A stretch of 37,501 bases of DNA, taken from the NCBI GenBank assembly GCA_011049425.1, contig DSBM01000001.1, positions 1 through 37,501 of the forward strand, written 5' to 3'. This document shows positions 8,189-15,596 of this stretch, piece after piece (within the stretch, counting starts at the first letter, position 1; every line of letters starts with the position of its first letter). Position numbers and translations under genes: made by a program. Origin of the DNA: Candidatus Aminicenantes bacterium. Its GTDB lineage: Bacteria > Acidobacteriota > Aminicenantia > UBA2199. The notes below the pieces were generated by a model, which had not been told where the DNA came from, did no database searches, and saw nothing but the letters and a program-made list of their open reading frames with translations.

Positions 8189-9391
8189 ATGAACATTTCC
8201 TCCTGGTGGAAGAAATTCCGCAACCTGCTTTTGCTGACCCTGGTGATTCCCCTGGCCGTCCTCGCCCTGATCGAGGGCCTGGTGAGGGTCAGCGGAGTCA
8301 ATACCGAAGTAATCAAAAGTGATCGATTCCAGGTGGCCACGCCTTTGTGGGTGGCCGACGAGGCCAACTTTTTCTCCGCCGAGGCGCTTTATCGCGACAT
8401 AGTTCACCACGAGGTCCCCGCGGTAGCGGCGGAGTGGTTGACCTGTTTCGAAGAGGCACCCCACGTGCGTTACCGCATGCGCCCCGGCATCGACCGCCGG
8501 GTGGTCAACACCGTCAATCGCCGCGAACTGGAGCAGGGCATGAAGGTGCGCATGCGGGCCAACTCCCTGGGGTTTCGCAGCGCGGACCTGCCTCGCGCCA
8601 AGCCGGCGGGGACGTACCGCATCGTTTTCCTGGGGGATTCCACAACTTTCGGCTGGGGCGTGGAAGCGGATGAGCGTTTTTCCGAACGCCTGGCCGCGCG
8701 TTTGAACGCCCGCAATGATGGGCGCAACTACGAAGTAATCAACCTGGGCATCCCGGGTTATACGTCCTGGCACGGACGCAAGGCATTCGAACGCTTCGGC
8801 CTGCCCTGGTCTCCGGATATGGTGATCATGAGCTTCGGGGCCAATGACGGCAAGATGATCTCCCAGCGAGCCAAGGCGCTGCTGCAGCGGGAGTCTGCGC
8901 TGGAAGGGGTCAAGTATTTTCTGCGCCGTTTTGCCGCCTACCGCCTGATGCGGCGCTTGCTCCTCTCTCTTACCAACCCGTTCGAGAAACTGGCCGAGCA
9001 ACCCCCGGCAAAAAAACAGAAAAGGGTGCCGGTTGTCACCGTGGCGGAATTCCGTGAGAATTTGACCGCCATGGTTGCGGCCGCCCGAAAAAAGGGATGC
9101 CGCGCGGTTTTTCTGGGGTTATGTTGCCCGGCCGACTACCTTGCCCCCGTGTCCGCCCTGGCGGAGCGCCTGGGAGTCCGGCACCTGGACGGTATGCATG
9201 TCCTGCTTCAAAGTGTTCCGCAAATCAAGGCCGGCAAGATTAATCCGGAACTGTACCAGTATTACCGGGAGCTGTACGGCAGAGAAGCCCTGGAAAAGCG
9301 GCGCATCCTGACCGTTACCAGCGATTCTTGTCACCCCAACCGCCTGGGCCACCGCGTGCTGGCCGCGGTCCTCGAAGAGCGGCTGTTTTGA
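8189..9391 (+). CDS. SGNH/GDSL-type hydrolase, membrane-anchored
   Basis: A 400-residue protein with one N-terminal membrane helix (about residues 12-31) and an extracytoplasmic SGNH domain. Block I is FLGDSTTFGWG with the nucleophile Ser at about 151; block II is INLGIPGYTS (Gly about 187); block III is GAND (217-220); block V is DSCHPNRLGH near the C-terminus (Asp about 379, His about 382), so all catalytic blocks are present. Likely an esterase or acetyltransferase-like enzyme acting on envelope or secreted glycans. The gene converges on the carbamoyltransferase / SxtJ-like / DUF5989-like operon. SGNH proteins of this type often accompany such clusters, which suggests a shared role in modifying a polysaccharide or natural product. 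I prefer the ATG at 8189 to a TTG two codons earlier. Confidence 0.88.
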   Translation: MNISSWWKKFRNLLLLTLVIPLAVLALIEGLVRVSGVNTEVIKSDRFQVATPLWVADEANFFSAEALYRDIVHHEVPAVAAEWLTCFEEAPHVRYRMRPGIDRRVVNTVNRRELEQGMKVRMRANSLGFRSADLPRAKPAGTYRIVFLGDSTTFGWGVEADERFSERLAARLNARNDGRNYEVINLGIPGYTSWHGRKAFERFGLPWSPDMVIMSFGANDGKMISQRAKALLQRESALEGVKYFLRRFAAYRLMRRLLLSLTNPFEKLAEQPPAKKQKRVPVVTVAEFRENLTAMVAAARKKGCRAVFLGLCCPADYLAPVSALAERLGVRHLDGMHVLLQSVPQIKAGKINPELYQYYRELYGREALEKRRILTVTSDSCHPNRLGHRVLAAVLEERLF

Positions 9392-9446
9392 ATCAGAGTT
9401 GGAAAGTTGGAGAGTCAGGAAGTTGAGGGGGGTAGGAGTTTAAAAA

Positions 9447-9475
9447 GTAGGGCCGGGTTTGAAACCCGCCCGTAC
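9447..9475. repeat. Interspersed palindrome, GGGTTTGAAACCC core
   Basis: GTAGGGC outer arm, core GGGTTTGAAACCC, then GCCCGTAC. Same frame as the other palindromes with a different core. It lies between the convergent stops of the SGNH hydrolase and DUF5989-like genes, together with a GTTGGAAA/GTTGGAGA run (about 9397-9413). Confidence 0.75.
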
Positions 9476-9500
9476 GCTTGAATTATGAGTAACTGTTGTC

Positions 9501-9519
9501 GGGCGAAAGATTTTTCGCC
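9501..9519. repeat. Interspersed palindrome, AAAGATTTTT core
   Basis: GGGCGAAAGATTTTTCGCC, a near-perfect inverted repeat of the AAAAATTTTT-core subtype. Followed by CTGCCAC/CTGATAC/CTGTCAC heptamers (about 9534-9556). Confidence 0.7.
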
Positions 9520-9569
9520 ACTACGCCTGCCTCCTGCCACCTGATACCTGTCACCTCTTTTCTTCAACT

Positions 9570-9725
9570 TTAGAAAAGAGTATAGATAAACGGGGCGATG
9601 GCCGAGCCCTCGGTGAGGATAATCAGGAATCCCACCAGGAGCAGGATCACGACCACCGGGATCAGCCAGAACTTTTTCTTGCGCCACAGGAACTCAAAGA
9701 CTTCTTTCAGGATAGATGCTTTCAT
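9570..9725 (-). CDS. DUF5989-like small membrane protein (51 aa)
   Basis: A very short gene of 51 codons plus TAA. The protein begins MKASILKEVFEFLWRKKKFW, has one membrane helix (LIPVVVILLLVGFLIIL) and ends TEGSAIAPFIYTLF. It matches the DUF5989 pattern I know as a companion of SxtJ and CmcH/NodU carbamoyltransferases. Its ribosome site (GAGGTC) overlaps the TGA stop of the SxtJ-like gene, so translation is probably coupled. The role is unknown; the constant company of SxtJ suggests a small subunit of a membrane complex. Confidence 0.88.
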   Translation of the reverse strand: MKASILKEVFEFLWRKKKFWLIPVVVILLLVGFLIILTEGSAIAPFIYTLF

Positions 9726-9732
9726 AATGACC

Positions 9733-10119
9733 TCAGTATTGCTTGAGGGGTGATTCTCCCGGAGTCCACTCTTTGTACCAGGTTTCCGCTTTTCTGTCGC
9801 CCAGGCAGAGAAAACGCTTGCCCCCGAGGCGCATGGCCACGGCCATGGGAGTCAGGATCAGGAAGTAAACCAGCAATGAGATCAGGGCGAAGATCAGGGA
9901 TCCCAGTTTGCGGGTGACGGCCAAAACGGCTTTGAATGCCGGTGTCAGGAAAGGGGCAAAGACCAGCACCAGAATCAATCCAGCCACCAGGCCCAGAAAC
10001 CGAATCAGGTTCAGGGGGTGCAGCCACTCAATGCGGATCCACAGGATAATTATCGCCAACACATACAGGATGGCAAAAAAAACCATGCTCTGACGTTGGA
10101 TGGGGGTTGGTTTCATCAT
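9733..10119 (-). CDS. SxtJ-like membrane protein
   Basis: A 128-residue integral membrane protein with three or four helices (about residues 12-30, 38-60 and 72-95) and a C-terminal motif PMAVAMRLGGKRFLCL followed by a short hydrophilic tail with YKEW. This is the layout of the SxtJ family named from saxitoxin clusters, where it follows carbamoyltransferase genes. Here it starts 6 bases after the carbamoyltransferase stop and is followed by the DUF5989-like gene, so it belongs to the same operon. Biochemical role unknown; association with carbamoylation of an exported product is inference. Confidence 0.85.
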   Translation of the reverse strand: MMKPTPIQRQSMVFFAILYVLAIIILWIRIEWLHPLNLIRFLGLVAGLILVLVFAPFLTPAFKAVLAVTRKLGSLIFALISLLVYFLILTPMAVAMRLGGKRFLCLGDRKAETWYKEWTPGESPLKQY

Positions 10120-10125
10120 GATGTT

Positions 10126-11937
10126 CTAGTCCAGGGGAAATTGTTTCAGCCATTCCGGATCCAGGGGAATGCGCTCACTGTCGGTTTTCTCCACGATAAA
10201 GTTTTCCAGCACCAGTACATCCATGTTGGTGTTGCTGAAACAGCGCCAGGCTTCTTCGGGTGTGCGGACGATGGGTTCGCCGCGCACGTTGAACGAGGTG
10301 TTGATAATTACGGGACATCCGGTCATTTGGTCAAAGGCTTCCAGGATGCGGTGGTAAAGCGGGTTGGTATTCGGGTCAACCGAGTGCACGCGCGCCGAAT
10401 TGTCTACATGGGTGACGGCGGGAACCTCGGAGCGTACGGGATCGAGGCGCTTCAGTCCATCCAGCGACTTCTCCTGTTCGGAAAGGGACCGCAGACGATC
10501 CGGGTGGACATTGTAAACCAGGAGCATGTATTCAGACGCGTGGCTAAAATCAAAGAACTCCGCCATGCGGTGTGACAGCACCGAAGGAGCGAAGGGCCGG
10601 AAAGATTCGCGGAATTTGATTTTCAGGTTCATGATGCGTTGCATCTCCGCGGATCGGGCATCTCCCAGGATGCTGCGGTGGCCCAGGGCGCGGGGGCCGA
10701 ACTCCATTCGTCCCTGGAAAAGACCCACGACTTTCTGATCCGCGATGCGGCGGGCGACCTCTTTTGGCAGATCTGCGGGGTCCGCTTCCGTGTAGGGGAT
10801 GTTTTCGCTTTGGAGAAATGCACGGATCTGCTCGCAGGAAAACCCGGACCCCAGAAAAGACCCTTTCTGGGAGTCCCCATGAGCTGGAACGCGGGGCTGA
10901 TCCAGGTGCTGGTGCCAGTACCACAAGGCGGCGCCCAGCGCTCCGCCCGCGTCTCCGGCGGCGGGTTGGATCCAGATGCGTGACGCCAAACCGTTCTTGA
11001 GCAAACGACCATTGGCCACACAGTTGAGGGCCACGCCGCCGGCAAGCACCAGCTGGTCCGTGTCCACTTTTTCCATGGCATGACGAACAATGCGCTCCAC
11101 TGTTTCTTCCAGCACCAGCTGGATCGAGGCGGCCAGGTCCATGTCCAATGGCCGGATGGGGGTTTCCGGCTGCCGGCGCGGAGCGCCGAAAAGGCGGTTG
11201 AAGTGCCGGTTGGTCATGGTCAGGCCCAGGTGAAAATTGAAATATTTTAAATTCAGGCGGAATGAACCATCGGGTTTGACCTGGATCAGGTGATCGCGGA
11301 TGGTGTCGGCAAAACGCGGAGTACCGTAGGGGGCCAGCCCCATGAGCTTGTACTCTCCGGAATTGACGCGGAAGCCGGTATAGTAGGTGAAAGCCGAATA
11401 AAGCAGGCCCAGTGAGTGGGGAAAGTGGATGGCGCGATCGAGACGGATGTGATTTTCCCGTCCCTCTCCAATGCTCAGTGTGTCCCACTCACCCACGCCG
11501 TCGACGGTGACAACGGCTGCATGACGGAATGGAGAGGGGAAAAAGGCGGAGGCGGCATGGGCTTCATGATGTTTGACAAAAGCTATTTTTTCGTTGGCGG
11601 TGGCTTGCTGGATGAAATGCTTGATATAAAGCTTTTCCTTGAACCACACCGGCATGGCCGCGATAAAGCTGCGCCAACCCCGGGGAGCGAACTGCATATA
11701 GGTGGAAATCAGGCGGTCGAATTTCAGGAAAGGTTTCTCATAGAAAACCACCTGGTCGATCTCATCCAAACTGATGCCCACAGTTTCCAGGCAGTCTTTC
11801 AATGCCTGGCCGGGAAATCCGTGGTCGTGCTTTTTGCGGCTGAAGCGCTCTTCCTGGGCGGCGTACAGAATCTCTCCGTCCCGCACCAGCGCCACGGCCG
11901 AGTCATGATAATAAGCGGAAATTCCCAGGATGTTCAT
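10126..11937 (-). CDS. Carbamoyltransferase (CmcH/NodU family)
   Basis: A 603-residue enzyme that transfers a carbamoyl group from carbamoyl phosphate, through an adenylated intermediate, to a hydroxyl of a sugar or small molecule. The N-terminal Kae1-like domain begins MNILGISAYYHDSAVALVRD and contains EERFSRKKHD, the metal-ligand region VKHHEAHAASAFFPSPF and TVDGVGEWDT. VLAGGVALNCVANGRL closes the fold. The C-terminal YrdC-like domain starts at about residue 400 (GLFQGRMEFGPRALGHRSIL, NLKIKFRESFRPFAPSV). Full family length with no broken motifs. It heads a three-gene operon with the SxtJ-like and DUF5989-like genes. The acceptor cannot be read from the sequence; glycan or lipopolysaccharide-like sugars are plausible given the neighbouring SGNH hydrolase. 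Confidence 0.95.
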   Translation of the reverse strand: MNILGISAYYHDSAVALVRDGEILYAAQEERFSRKKHDHGFPGQALKDCLETVGISLDEIDQVVFYEKPFLKFDRLISTYMQFAPRGWRSFIAAMPVWFKEKLYIKHFIQQATANEKIAFVKHHEAHAASAFFPSPFRHAAVVTVDGVGEWDTLSIGEGRENHIRLDRAIHFPHSLGLLYSAFTYYTGFRVNSGEYKLMGLAPYGTPRFADTIRDHLIQVKPDGSFRLNLKYFNFHLGLTMTNRHFNRLFGAPRRQPETPIRPLDMDLAASIQLVLEETVERIVRHAMEKVDTDQLVLAGGVALNCVANGRLLKNGLASRIWIQPAAGDAGGALGAALWYWHQHLDQPRVPAHGDSQKGSFLGSGFSCEQIRAFLQSENIPYTEADPADLPKEVARRIADQKVVGLFQGRMEFGPRALGHRSILGDARSAEMQRIMNLKIKFRESFRPFAPSVLSHRMAEFFDFSHASEYMLLVYNVHPDRLRSLSEQEKSLDGLKRLDPVRSEVPAVTHVDNSARVHSVDPNTNPLYHRILEAFDQMTGCPVIINTSFNVRGEPIVRTPEEAWRCFSNTNMDVLVLENFIVEKTDSERIPLDPEWLKQFPLD

Positions 11938-11963
11938 TTTTCGTGGCCCTATCTGAATGGTGG

Positions 11964-11992
11964 ATTATACAGGCAAAGTGGTGATGGCGCAA
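11964..11992 (-). promoter_or_regulatory. Sigma-70-like promoter of the carbamoyltransferase operon
   Basis: Minus strand TTGCGC, 17-bp spacer, TATAAT. Predicted start near 11957, about 20 bases from the ATG; no strong ribosome site is seen in that leader. It lies immediately downstream of the DUF481-type gene, which is transcribed in the same direction. Confidence 0.75.
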
Positions 11993-12015
11993 TCCCGCTG
12001 TTGACATCCCGCCGT

Positions 12016-12789
12016 TTAAAGGCGGATTTCAACCGCGGTGATGAAAGTGAGGTCGTTTTTCCTGATTTGTGAAGACAGGGGCAGGTTGTTGAAGCGGTCC
12101 TTCAACTTGAGGGTGATCCACACCGGTTTCTTCATCAGCATGGACAGGGACGCATCCGCCTCCAGGCGGTAATTCCTCCAAAGATCGGCCACGTCCGGGG
12201 TATACAGGATGCGGGCTTTCAGTTGGCTGGTCTCTGAAAACAGGGCTTCCATGGCCAGGCTGATGTGGATGCGCAGATACTGCCGGCTGGGCGCCGGGTC
12301 CTCATGATTGAGGAATTCACCGTTCAGGCTGGTTGTCAACGTGGTCTTCAGCTCTTTACCATCATGGATATCCACGCGCAGACCCAGGCCCGTGGTGGTG
12401 CGCAGGGTGATGCCGGCGATGGCGTCGTACTCCAGCAGCACCTGACCGAACAGGTTCAGACGCTTGTTCAGGACACGGGTGAAGGTGCTGGCCCATTTGC
12501 CCTTTTTCTGGATCACTTCGGAGTCGCTGCGACCGTAGAGGGTTTCGAAATCAGTGTCCAGGACAAACCCATCAAGGCGGATGTCGAAGTTGATTTCGCC
12601 GTGCAGCAGGCGGCTGCGGGTGTTCCCGGTGTGGACGGTCAGGCCGCCGTTCAGTGTCAGGTTCCAGAGTCGCGTTTCGCCGGTTTCCACTTCGGCGGCG
12701 TCGGTTGCGTTTTCCCGGGTCTGGCAGGCCAGGACCGGAATCAGAAACAAAAAAACCCATGGAAACAGGTGGTAACGGCGAATGTTCAT
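12016..12789 (-). CDS. DUF481-type outer-membrane barrel protein with lipobox
   Basis: A 257-residue exported protein. The N-terminus (MNIRRYHLFPWVFLFLIPVLAC) ends in a fair lipobox (V-L-A-C), so it may be lipid-anchored. From about residue 42 it shows alternating beta strands of the DUF481/YdiY pattern: LTLNGGLTVHTGNTRSRLLH, then paired strands ending with FITAVEIRL. DUF481 proteins are predicted salt- or alkali-induced outer-membrane barrels. It is the last gene of the heat-shock operon, 23 bases after the kinase gene. Oddity: most barrels use a plain signal peptide, so the Cys may be a signal-peptidase I site residue instead. A hairpin CCGCC/GGCGG overlaps the stop codon but has no T-run. 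Confidence 0.75.
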   Translation of the reverse strand: MNIRRYHLFPWVFLFLIPVLACQTRENATDAAEVETGETRLWNLTLNGGLTVHTGNTRSRLLHGEINFDIRLDGFVLDTDFETLYGRSDSEVIQKKGKWASTFTRVLNKRLNLFGQVLLEYDAIAGITLRTTTGLGLRVDIHDGKELKTTLTTSLNGEFLNHEDPAPSRQYLRIHISLAMEALFSETSQLKARILYTPDVADLWRNYRLEADASLSMLMKKPVWITLKLKDRFNNLPLSSQIRKNDLTFITAVEIRL

Positions 12790-12812
12790 TTTTTATCCGT
12801 ATGTCAACAGGG

Positions 12813-13757
12813 TTATTGTTCGGCGCCGCAGTAAATACAGCGGCGCATGGGACGGGGCATGGTTTTTTTGCAGTTCCAGCAGATGAAGTCGGTGCGCTGT
12901 TCACGGGCGCTGATGCGGCTCTGGATGTCCTTGATTTCGTTGCCGCGGTCTCGCGGGCGCTCCATGGCGCGGTCCAGGTCGTCCAGGACGGCTTGAGCGT
13001 GTTTGTATCGTTGCGACGGGTCGGCTTGCAACATGGTCATGACAATGCGGTTCAGGTCTTCGGATACGGCAGCGTTTTTGCGCCTCAGGGGCGTAATGTC
13101 TCCGGCCTTGGCTTTCTTGTAGATTTCCATGGGGTTGGCCAGAACGATGGGAGGAAATCCCGTGACCATTTCATAAAACAGGCAGCCGATTGAGTAGATG
13201 TCAGAGGCCAATACAGCCCGTCCCTCGAATTGCTCGGGTGCCATGTAGGGAGGGGAACCGATCCGCGTGGTGGCAAAGGGCTTTCCCTGCAGCAGGGTGG
13301 ATGTGCCGAAATCCGCCACCTTGATGTTGTCTTCTTTGTCGATGAGCACATTGGAGGGTCGGATATCCCGGTGGATGACCTTGTATTCGTGGGCGAACCC
13401 CACCGCCGACAGGATCTGCCGCAGGTAGCGCAGGGCCACCGGCATTTCCAGGTTGTTTCTGGCGTCGATGAGGCTCTCCATGTCCGTGCCGTCAATGTAC
13501 TCCATCACCATGATGTAGACGTTGTCAATGACATCAACGGTCAAGAGCTTGACAATGTGGGGGTGCTGCAACAGTTTGGATTGAAGGGCCGATTCCTGCA
13601 GGAGTTTTTCGGTTTGGATGCCGATGCGGTGGGGGATCTTTAACGCCCGCAGGCTTTTGAGGAACGTGTCTTCAGCCAGGTAAACGGTGCCGAATCCCCC
13701 GGAGCCGATTTTTTTCAGGATGCGGTATTTTCCGATACTGCCCTTGAGCTCGATCAT
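12813..13757 (-). CDS. Ser/Thr protein kinase with C-terminal zinc ribbon
   Basis: A 314-residue soluble Hanks-type kinase. Gly loop GSGGFGTVYLAE (18-29), ATP Lys in RALKIP (40), catalytic loop HRDIRPSN (129-136), DFG (149-151), APE (173-175), and a complete C-lobe to about residue 265. An arginine directly follows HRDI where many homologues have Lys (HRDIKP). The C-terminus carries a CWNC...CIYC zinc ribbon (Cys 293, 296, 307, 310) in place of the membrane helix and PASTA or sensor domains common in PknB types. It sits 33 bases downstream of rsmE in the dnaK operon, so it is probably heat-shock co-regulated; substrates are unknown. Stress-linked phosphorylation of chaperone or ribosome components is inference. 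Confidence 0.92.
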   Translation of the reverse strand: MIELKGSIGKYRILKKIGSGGFGTVYLAEDTFLKSLRALKIPHRIGIQTEKLLQESALQSKLLQHPHIVKLLTVDVIDNVYIMVMEYIDGTDMESLIDARNNLEMPVALRYLRQILSAVGFAHEYKVIHRDIRPSNVLIDKEDNIKVADFGTSTLLQGKPFATTRIGSPPYMAPEQFEGRAVLASDIYSIGCLFYEMVTGFPPIVLANPMEIYKKAKAGDITPLRRKNAAVSEDLNRIVMTMLQADPSQRYKHAQAVLDDLDRAMERPRDRGNEIKDIQSRISAREQRTDFICWNCKKTMPRPMRRCIYCGAEQ

Positions 13758-13790
13758 GAGGTCAAAGCATACCCCAACCCCGCTGCGTTT

Positions 13791-14501
13791 TCAAGGTTCC
13801 TGGTCCAGCTGCTGCTGAAACACCGCCGCGGCCGTAATGGCCGCGGTTTCGCTGCGCAAAATTCCCGCATTCAGGCGCCGGGAAACAAAACCGGCGTTTT
13901 GCAGCTCCGCTTGCTCCCGCGGAGTGAAATCTCCCGGAGGACCGATCACGCACAGGATGGGCAACAGGTCTGGGTCCGTTGCAAAAGGGCGGCCGCTGAT
14001 TTCCAGCATGACACGCACGGGAATGGCGGCGCTTTCCCGGATCAGGGATTCGAGATCCACGGGGGCAAAGATCCGCGTGGCCCACGAGCGGCGGTTGATT
14101 TTAACCGCCTGCAGGGCAATCCGTTGCCAGCGTTCCGGGATTTCACCGGGACAGTCGCCGTCATTGCGTTCAAAGCAAACGGGCCGGATTTCGTCCACGC
14201 CCAACTCGCAGAGTTTTTCCAGCATCAGGTCCATGGATCGTTTTTTCAGCATGGACGGAGCCAGGATCAATCGAATTGCGGGACGTTCCCGCCGTTCATG
14301 TTTCAATATCGCGGCTTCAACAACACGGGGCGCGACGCGTGTGATCCGCGCCCGGAACCAGTCGCCGCAACCGTTGACGGCCTCGATCTCCATGCCCACG
14401 CGCGCGCGCATCACGCGTACAAGATGGTGGTGTTCTTCAGCATCGAAAAAAAGGGTGTTGGTATCGTTGGAAACAACGCAGAGAAAACGGCGCCCCGTCA
14501 T
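13791..14501 (-). CDS. rsmE: 16S rRNA m3U1498 methyltransferase
   Basis: A 236-residue SPOUT methyltransferase that makes N3-methyluridine at 1498 of 16S rRNA using S-adenosylmethionine. N-terminal PUA-like part: HHHLVRVMRARVG (about 24-36). Family signature LAPSMLKKRSMDLMLEKLCE and ELGVDEIRPV lies in the middle. The SAM-binding trefoil knot is formed by CVIGPPGDFTPREQAEL and LNAGILRSETAAITA near the C-terminus. Most homologues read IGPEGG in the first knot loop; here it is IGPPGD, a visible departure. The gene is 12 bases downstream of dnaJ, a common rsmE position. It should be expressed with the chaperones. Confidence 0.9.
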   Translation of the reverse strand: MTGRRFLCVVSNDTNTLFFDAEEHHHLVRVMRARVGMEIEAVNGCGDWFRARITRVAPRVVEAAILKHERRERPAIRLILAPSMLKKRSMDLMLEKLCELGVDEIRPVCFERNDGDCPGEIPERWQRIALQAVKINRRSWATRIFAPVDLESLIRESAAIPVRVMLEISGRPFATDPDLLPILCVIGPPGDFTPREQAELQNAGFVSRRLNAGILRSETAAITAAAVFQQQLDQEP

Positions 14502-14513
14502 GTGCGGCCGGGA

Positions 14514-15593
14514 TTATCCTTCCTGGGCCAATTCCAGTTCCCGCAGGGACTGAAACAGTTTTTTCTCTTCCCGCGACAGTTTTTCCGGAGTTCGAACCCG
14601 CAACACGGCCTTGAGATCGCCCCTTCCCCAACCGTTGACGTTGCGGAACCCCTTGTTGCGCAGGGTCACCACTTGTCCGGGTTGTGAGCCGGGGGAAATC
14701 TTGATCTGCTCCGTGCCGGAAGGCGCTTGCACCTTGATGCTGTCTCCCAGCGCCGCCTGGGAGAAAGTGATTTCCACATCCATAATCAAATCGTTGCCTT
14801 CCCGCGAGAAGCCTTTCTCCGGCTGGACCTGAAGGATCAGGTAAAGATCACCGGCCGGTCCGCCGCCGTGCCCGGCCTCGCCTTCACCGGTCACGCGCAG
14901 GCGGTTGCCGGAATCCACCCCGGGGGGGATACGCACCGAAAGTTGCTTTTCACCTTTGACACTGCCGTTGCCCTGACAGGTCGCGCAGGGGTCCTTGATG
15001 ATGCGGCCCGTACCGTTGCACATGCGGCAAGGCGTGGTGACTGAAAAGAAACCCTGGCTGCGTCGCACCTGGCCGCTGCCGCCGCATTGTGAGCAGGTCT
15101 CGGGTTGGGTTCCCGGCCGGCTCCCCGATCCCTGGCAGTCGGAGCACGTCTCCTCGCGTTGCAAGGTGACGATCCGTTCGATGCCGTCATAGGCTTCCTG
15201 AAGGGTAAGATTGAGCTCCATGGCCAGATCCTGGCCGCGCCGGGGTCCGCGGCGGCGGCGGGAATTGCCGAACATGGAACCGAAACCGAAAAAGTTACCC
15301 AGGATATCTTCAAAATCAGAGAACACCGAGTCCGAAAAGAAAGAGAAATCCTGAAATCCTCCGCCGTTGCGCAATCCCTCGATGCCGTAGGTGTCGTAAA
15401 TTTTGCGTTTTTCTTCGTTGCCCAACACGGCGTAGGCTTCCGACGCGGCTTTGAATTTGTCTTCCGCTTCGGGATTATCGCTGTTGCGATCGGGATGGTA
15501 TTGCATCGCCAGGCGGCGATAGGCTTTTTTGATCTCTTCTGTGGAAGCGTCCCGGGAAACTCCCAGGGTGGCGTAGTAGTCTTTGTTTTGCAT
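14514..15593 (-). CDS. dnaJ: Chaperone DnaJ (type I Hsp40)
   Basis: A 359-residue co-chaperone that delivers substrates to DnaK and stimulates its ATPase. J-domain at 1-70 with HPD at 33-35; Gly/Phe region at about 72-110 ([20 protein letters not shown]); four zinc-binding CxxCxGxG repeats between about 148 and 205 ([32 protein letters not shown]); then the substrate-binding C-terminal domains ([20 protein letters not shown]). All hallmark residues are present. It follows dnaK by 3 bases and precedes rsmE in the operon. Confidence 0.97.
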   Translation of the reverse strand: MQNKDYYATLGVSRDASTEEIKKAYRRLAMQYHPDRNSDNPEAEDKFKAASEAYAVLGNEEKRKIYDTYGIEGLRNGGGFQDFSFFSDSVFSDFEDILGNFFGFGSMFGNSRRRRGPRRGQDLAMELNLTLQEAYDGIERIVTLQREETCSDCQGSGSRPGTQPETCSQCGGSGQVRRSQGFFSVTTPCRMCNGTGRIIKDPCATCQGNGSVKGEKQLSVRIPPGVDSGNRLRVTGEGEAGHGGGPAGDLYLILQVQPEKGFSREGNDLIMDVEITFSQAALGDSIKVQAPSGTEQIKISPGSQPGQVVTLRNKGFRNVNGWGRGDLKAVLRVRTPEKLSREEKKLFQSLRELELAQEG

Positions 15594-15596
15594 GGC

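Noticed and set aside
12000-12025. Terminator at the end of the heat-shock operon
   Set aside because: CCGCC/GGCGG pairs around the stop codon but no T-run follows, so termination there is not supported.
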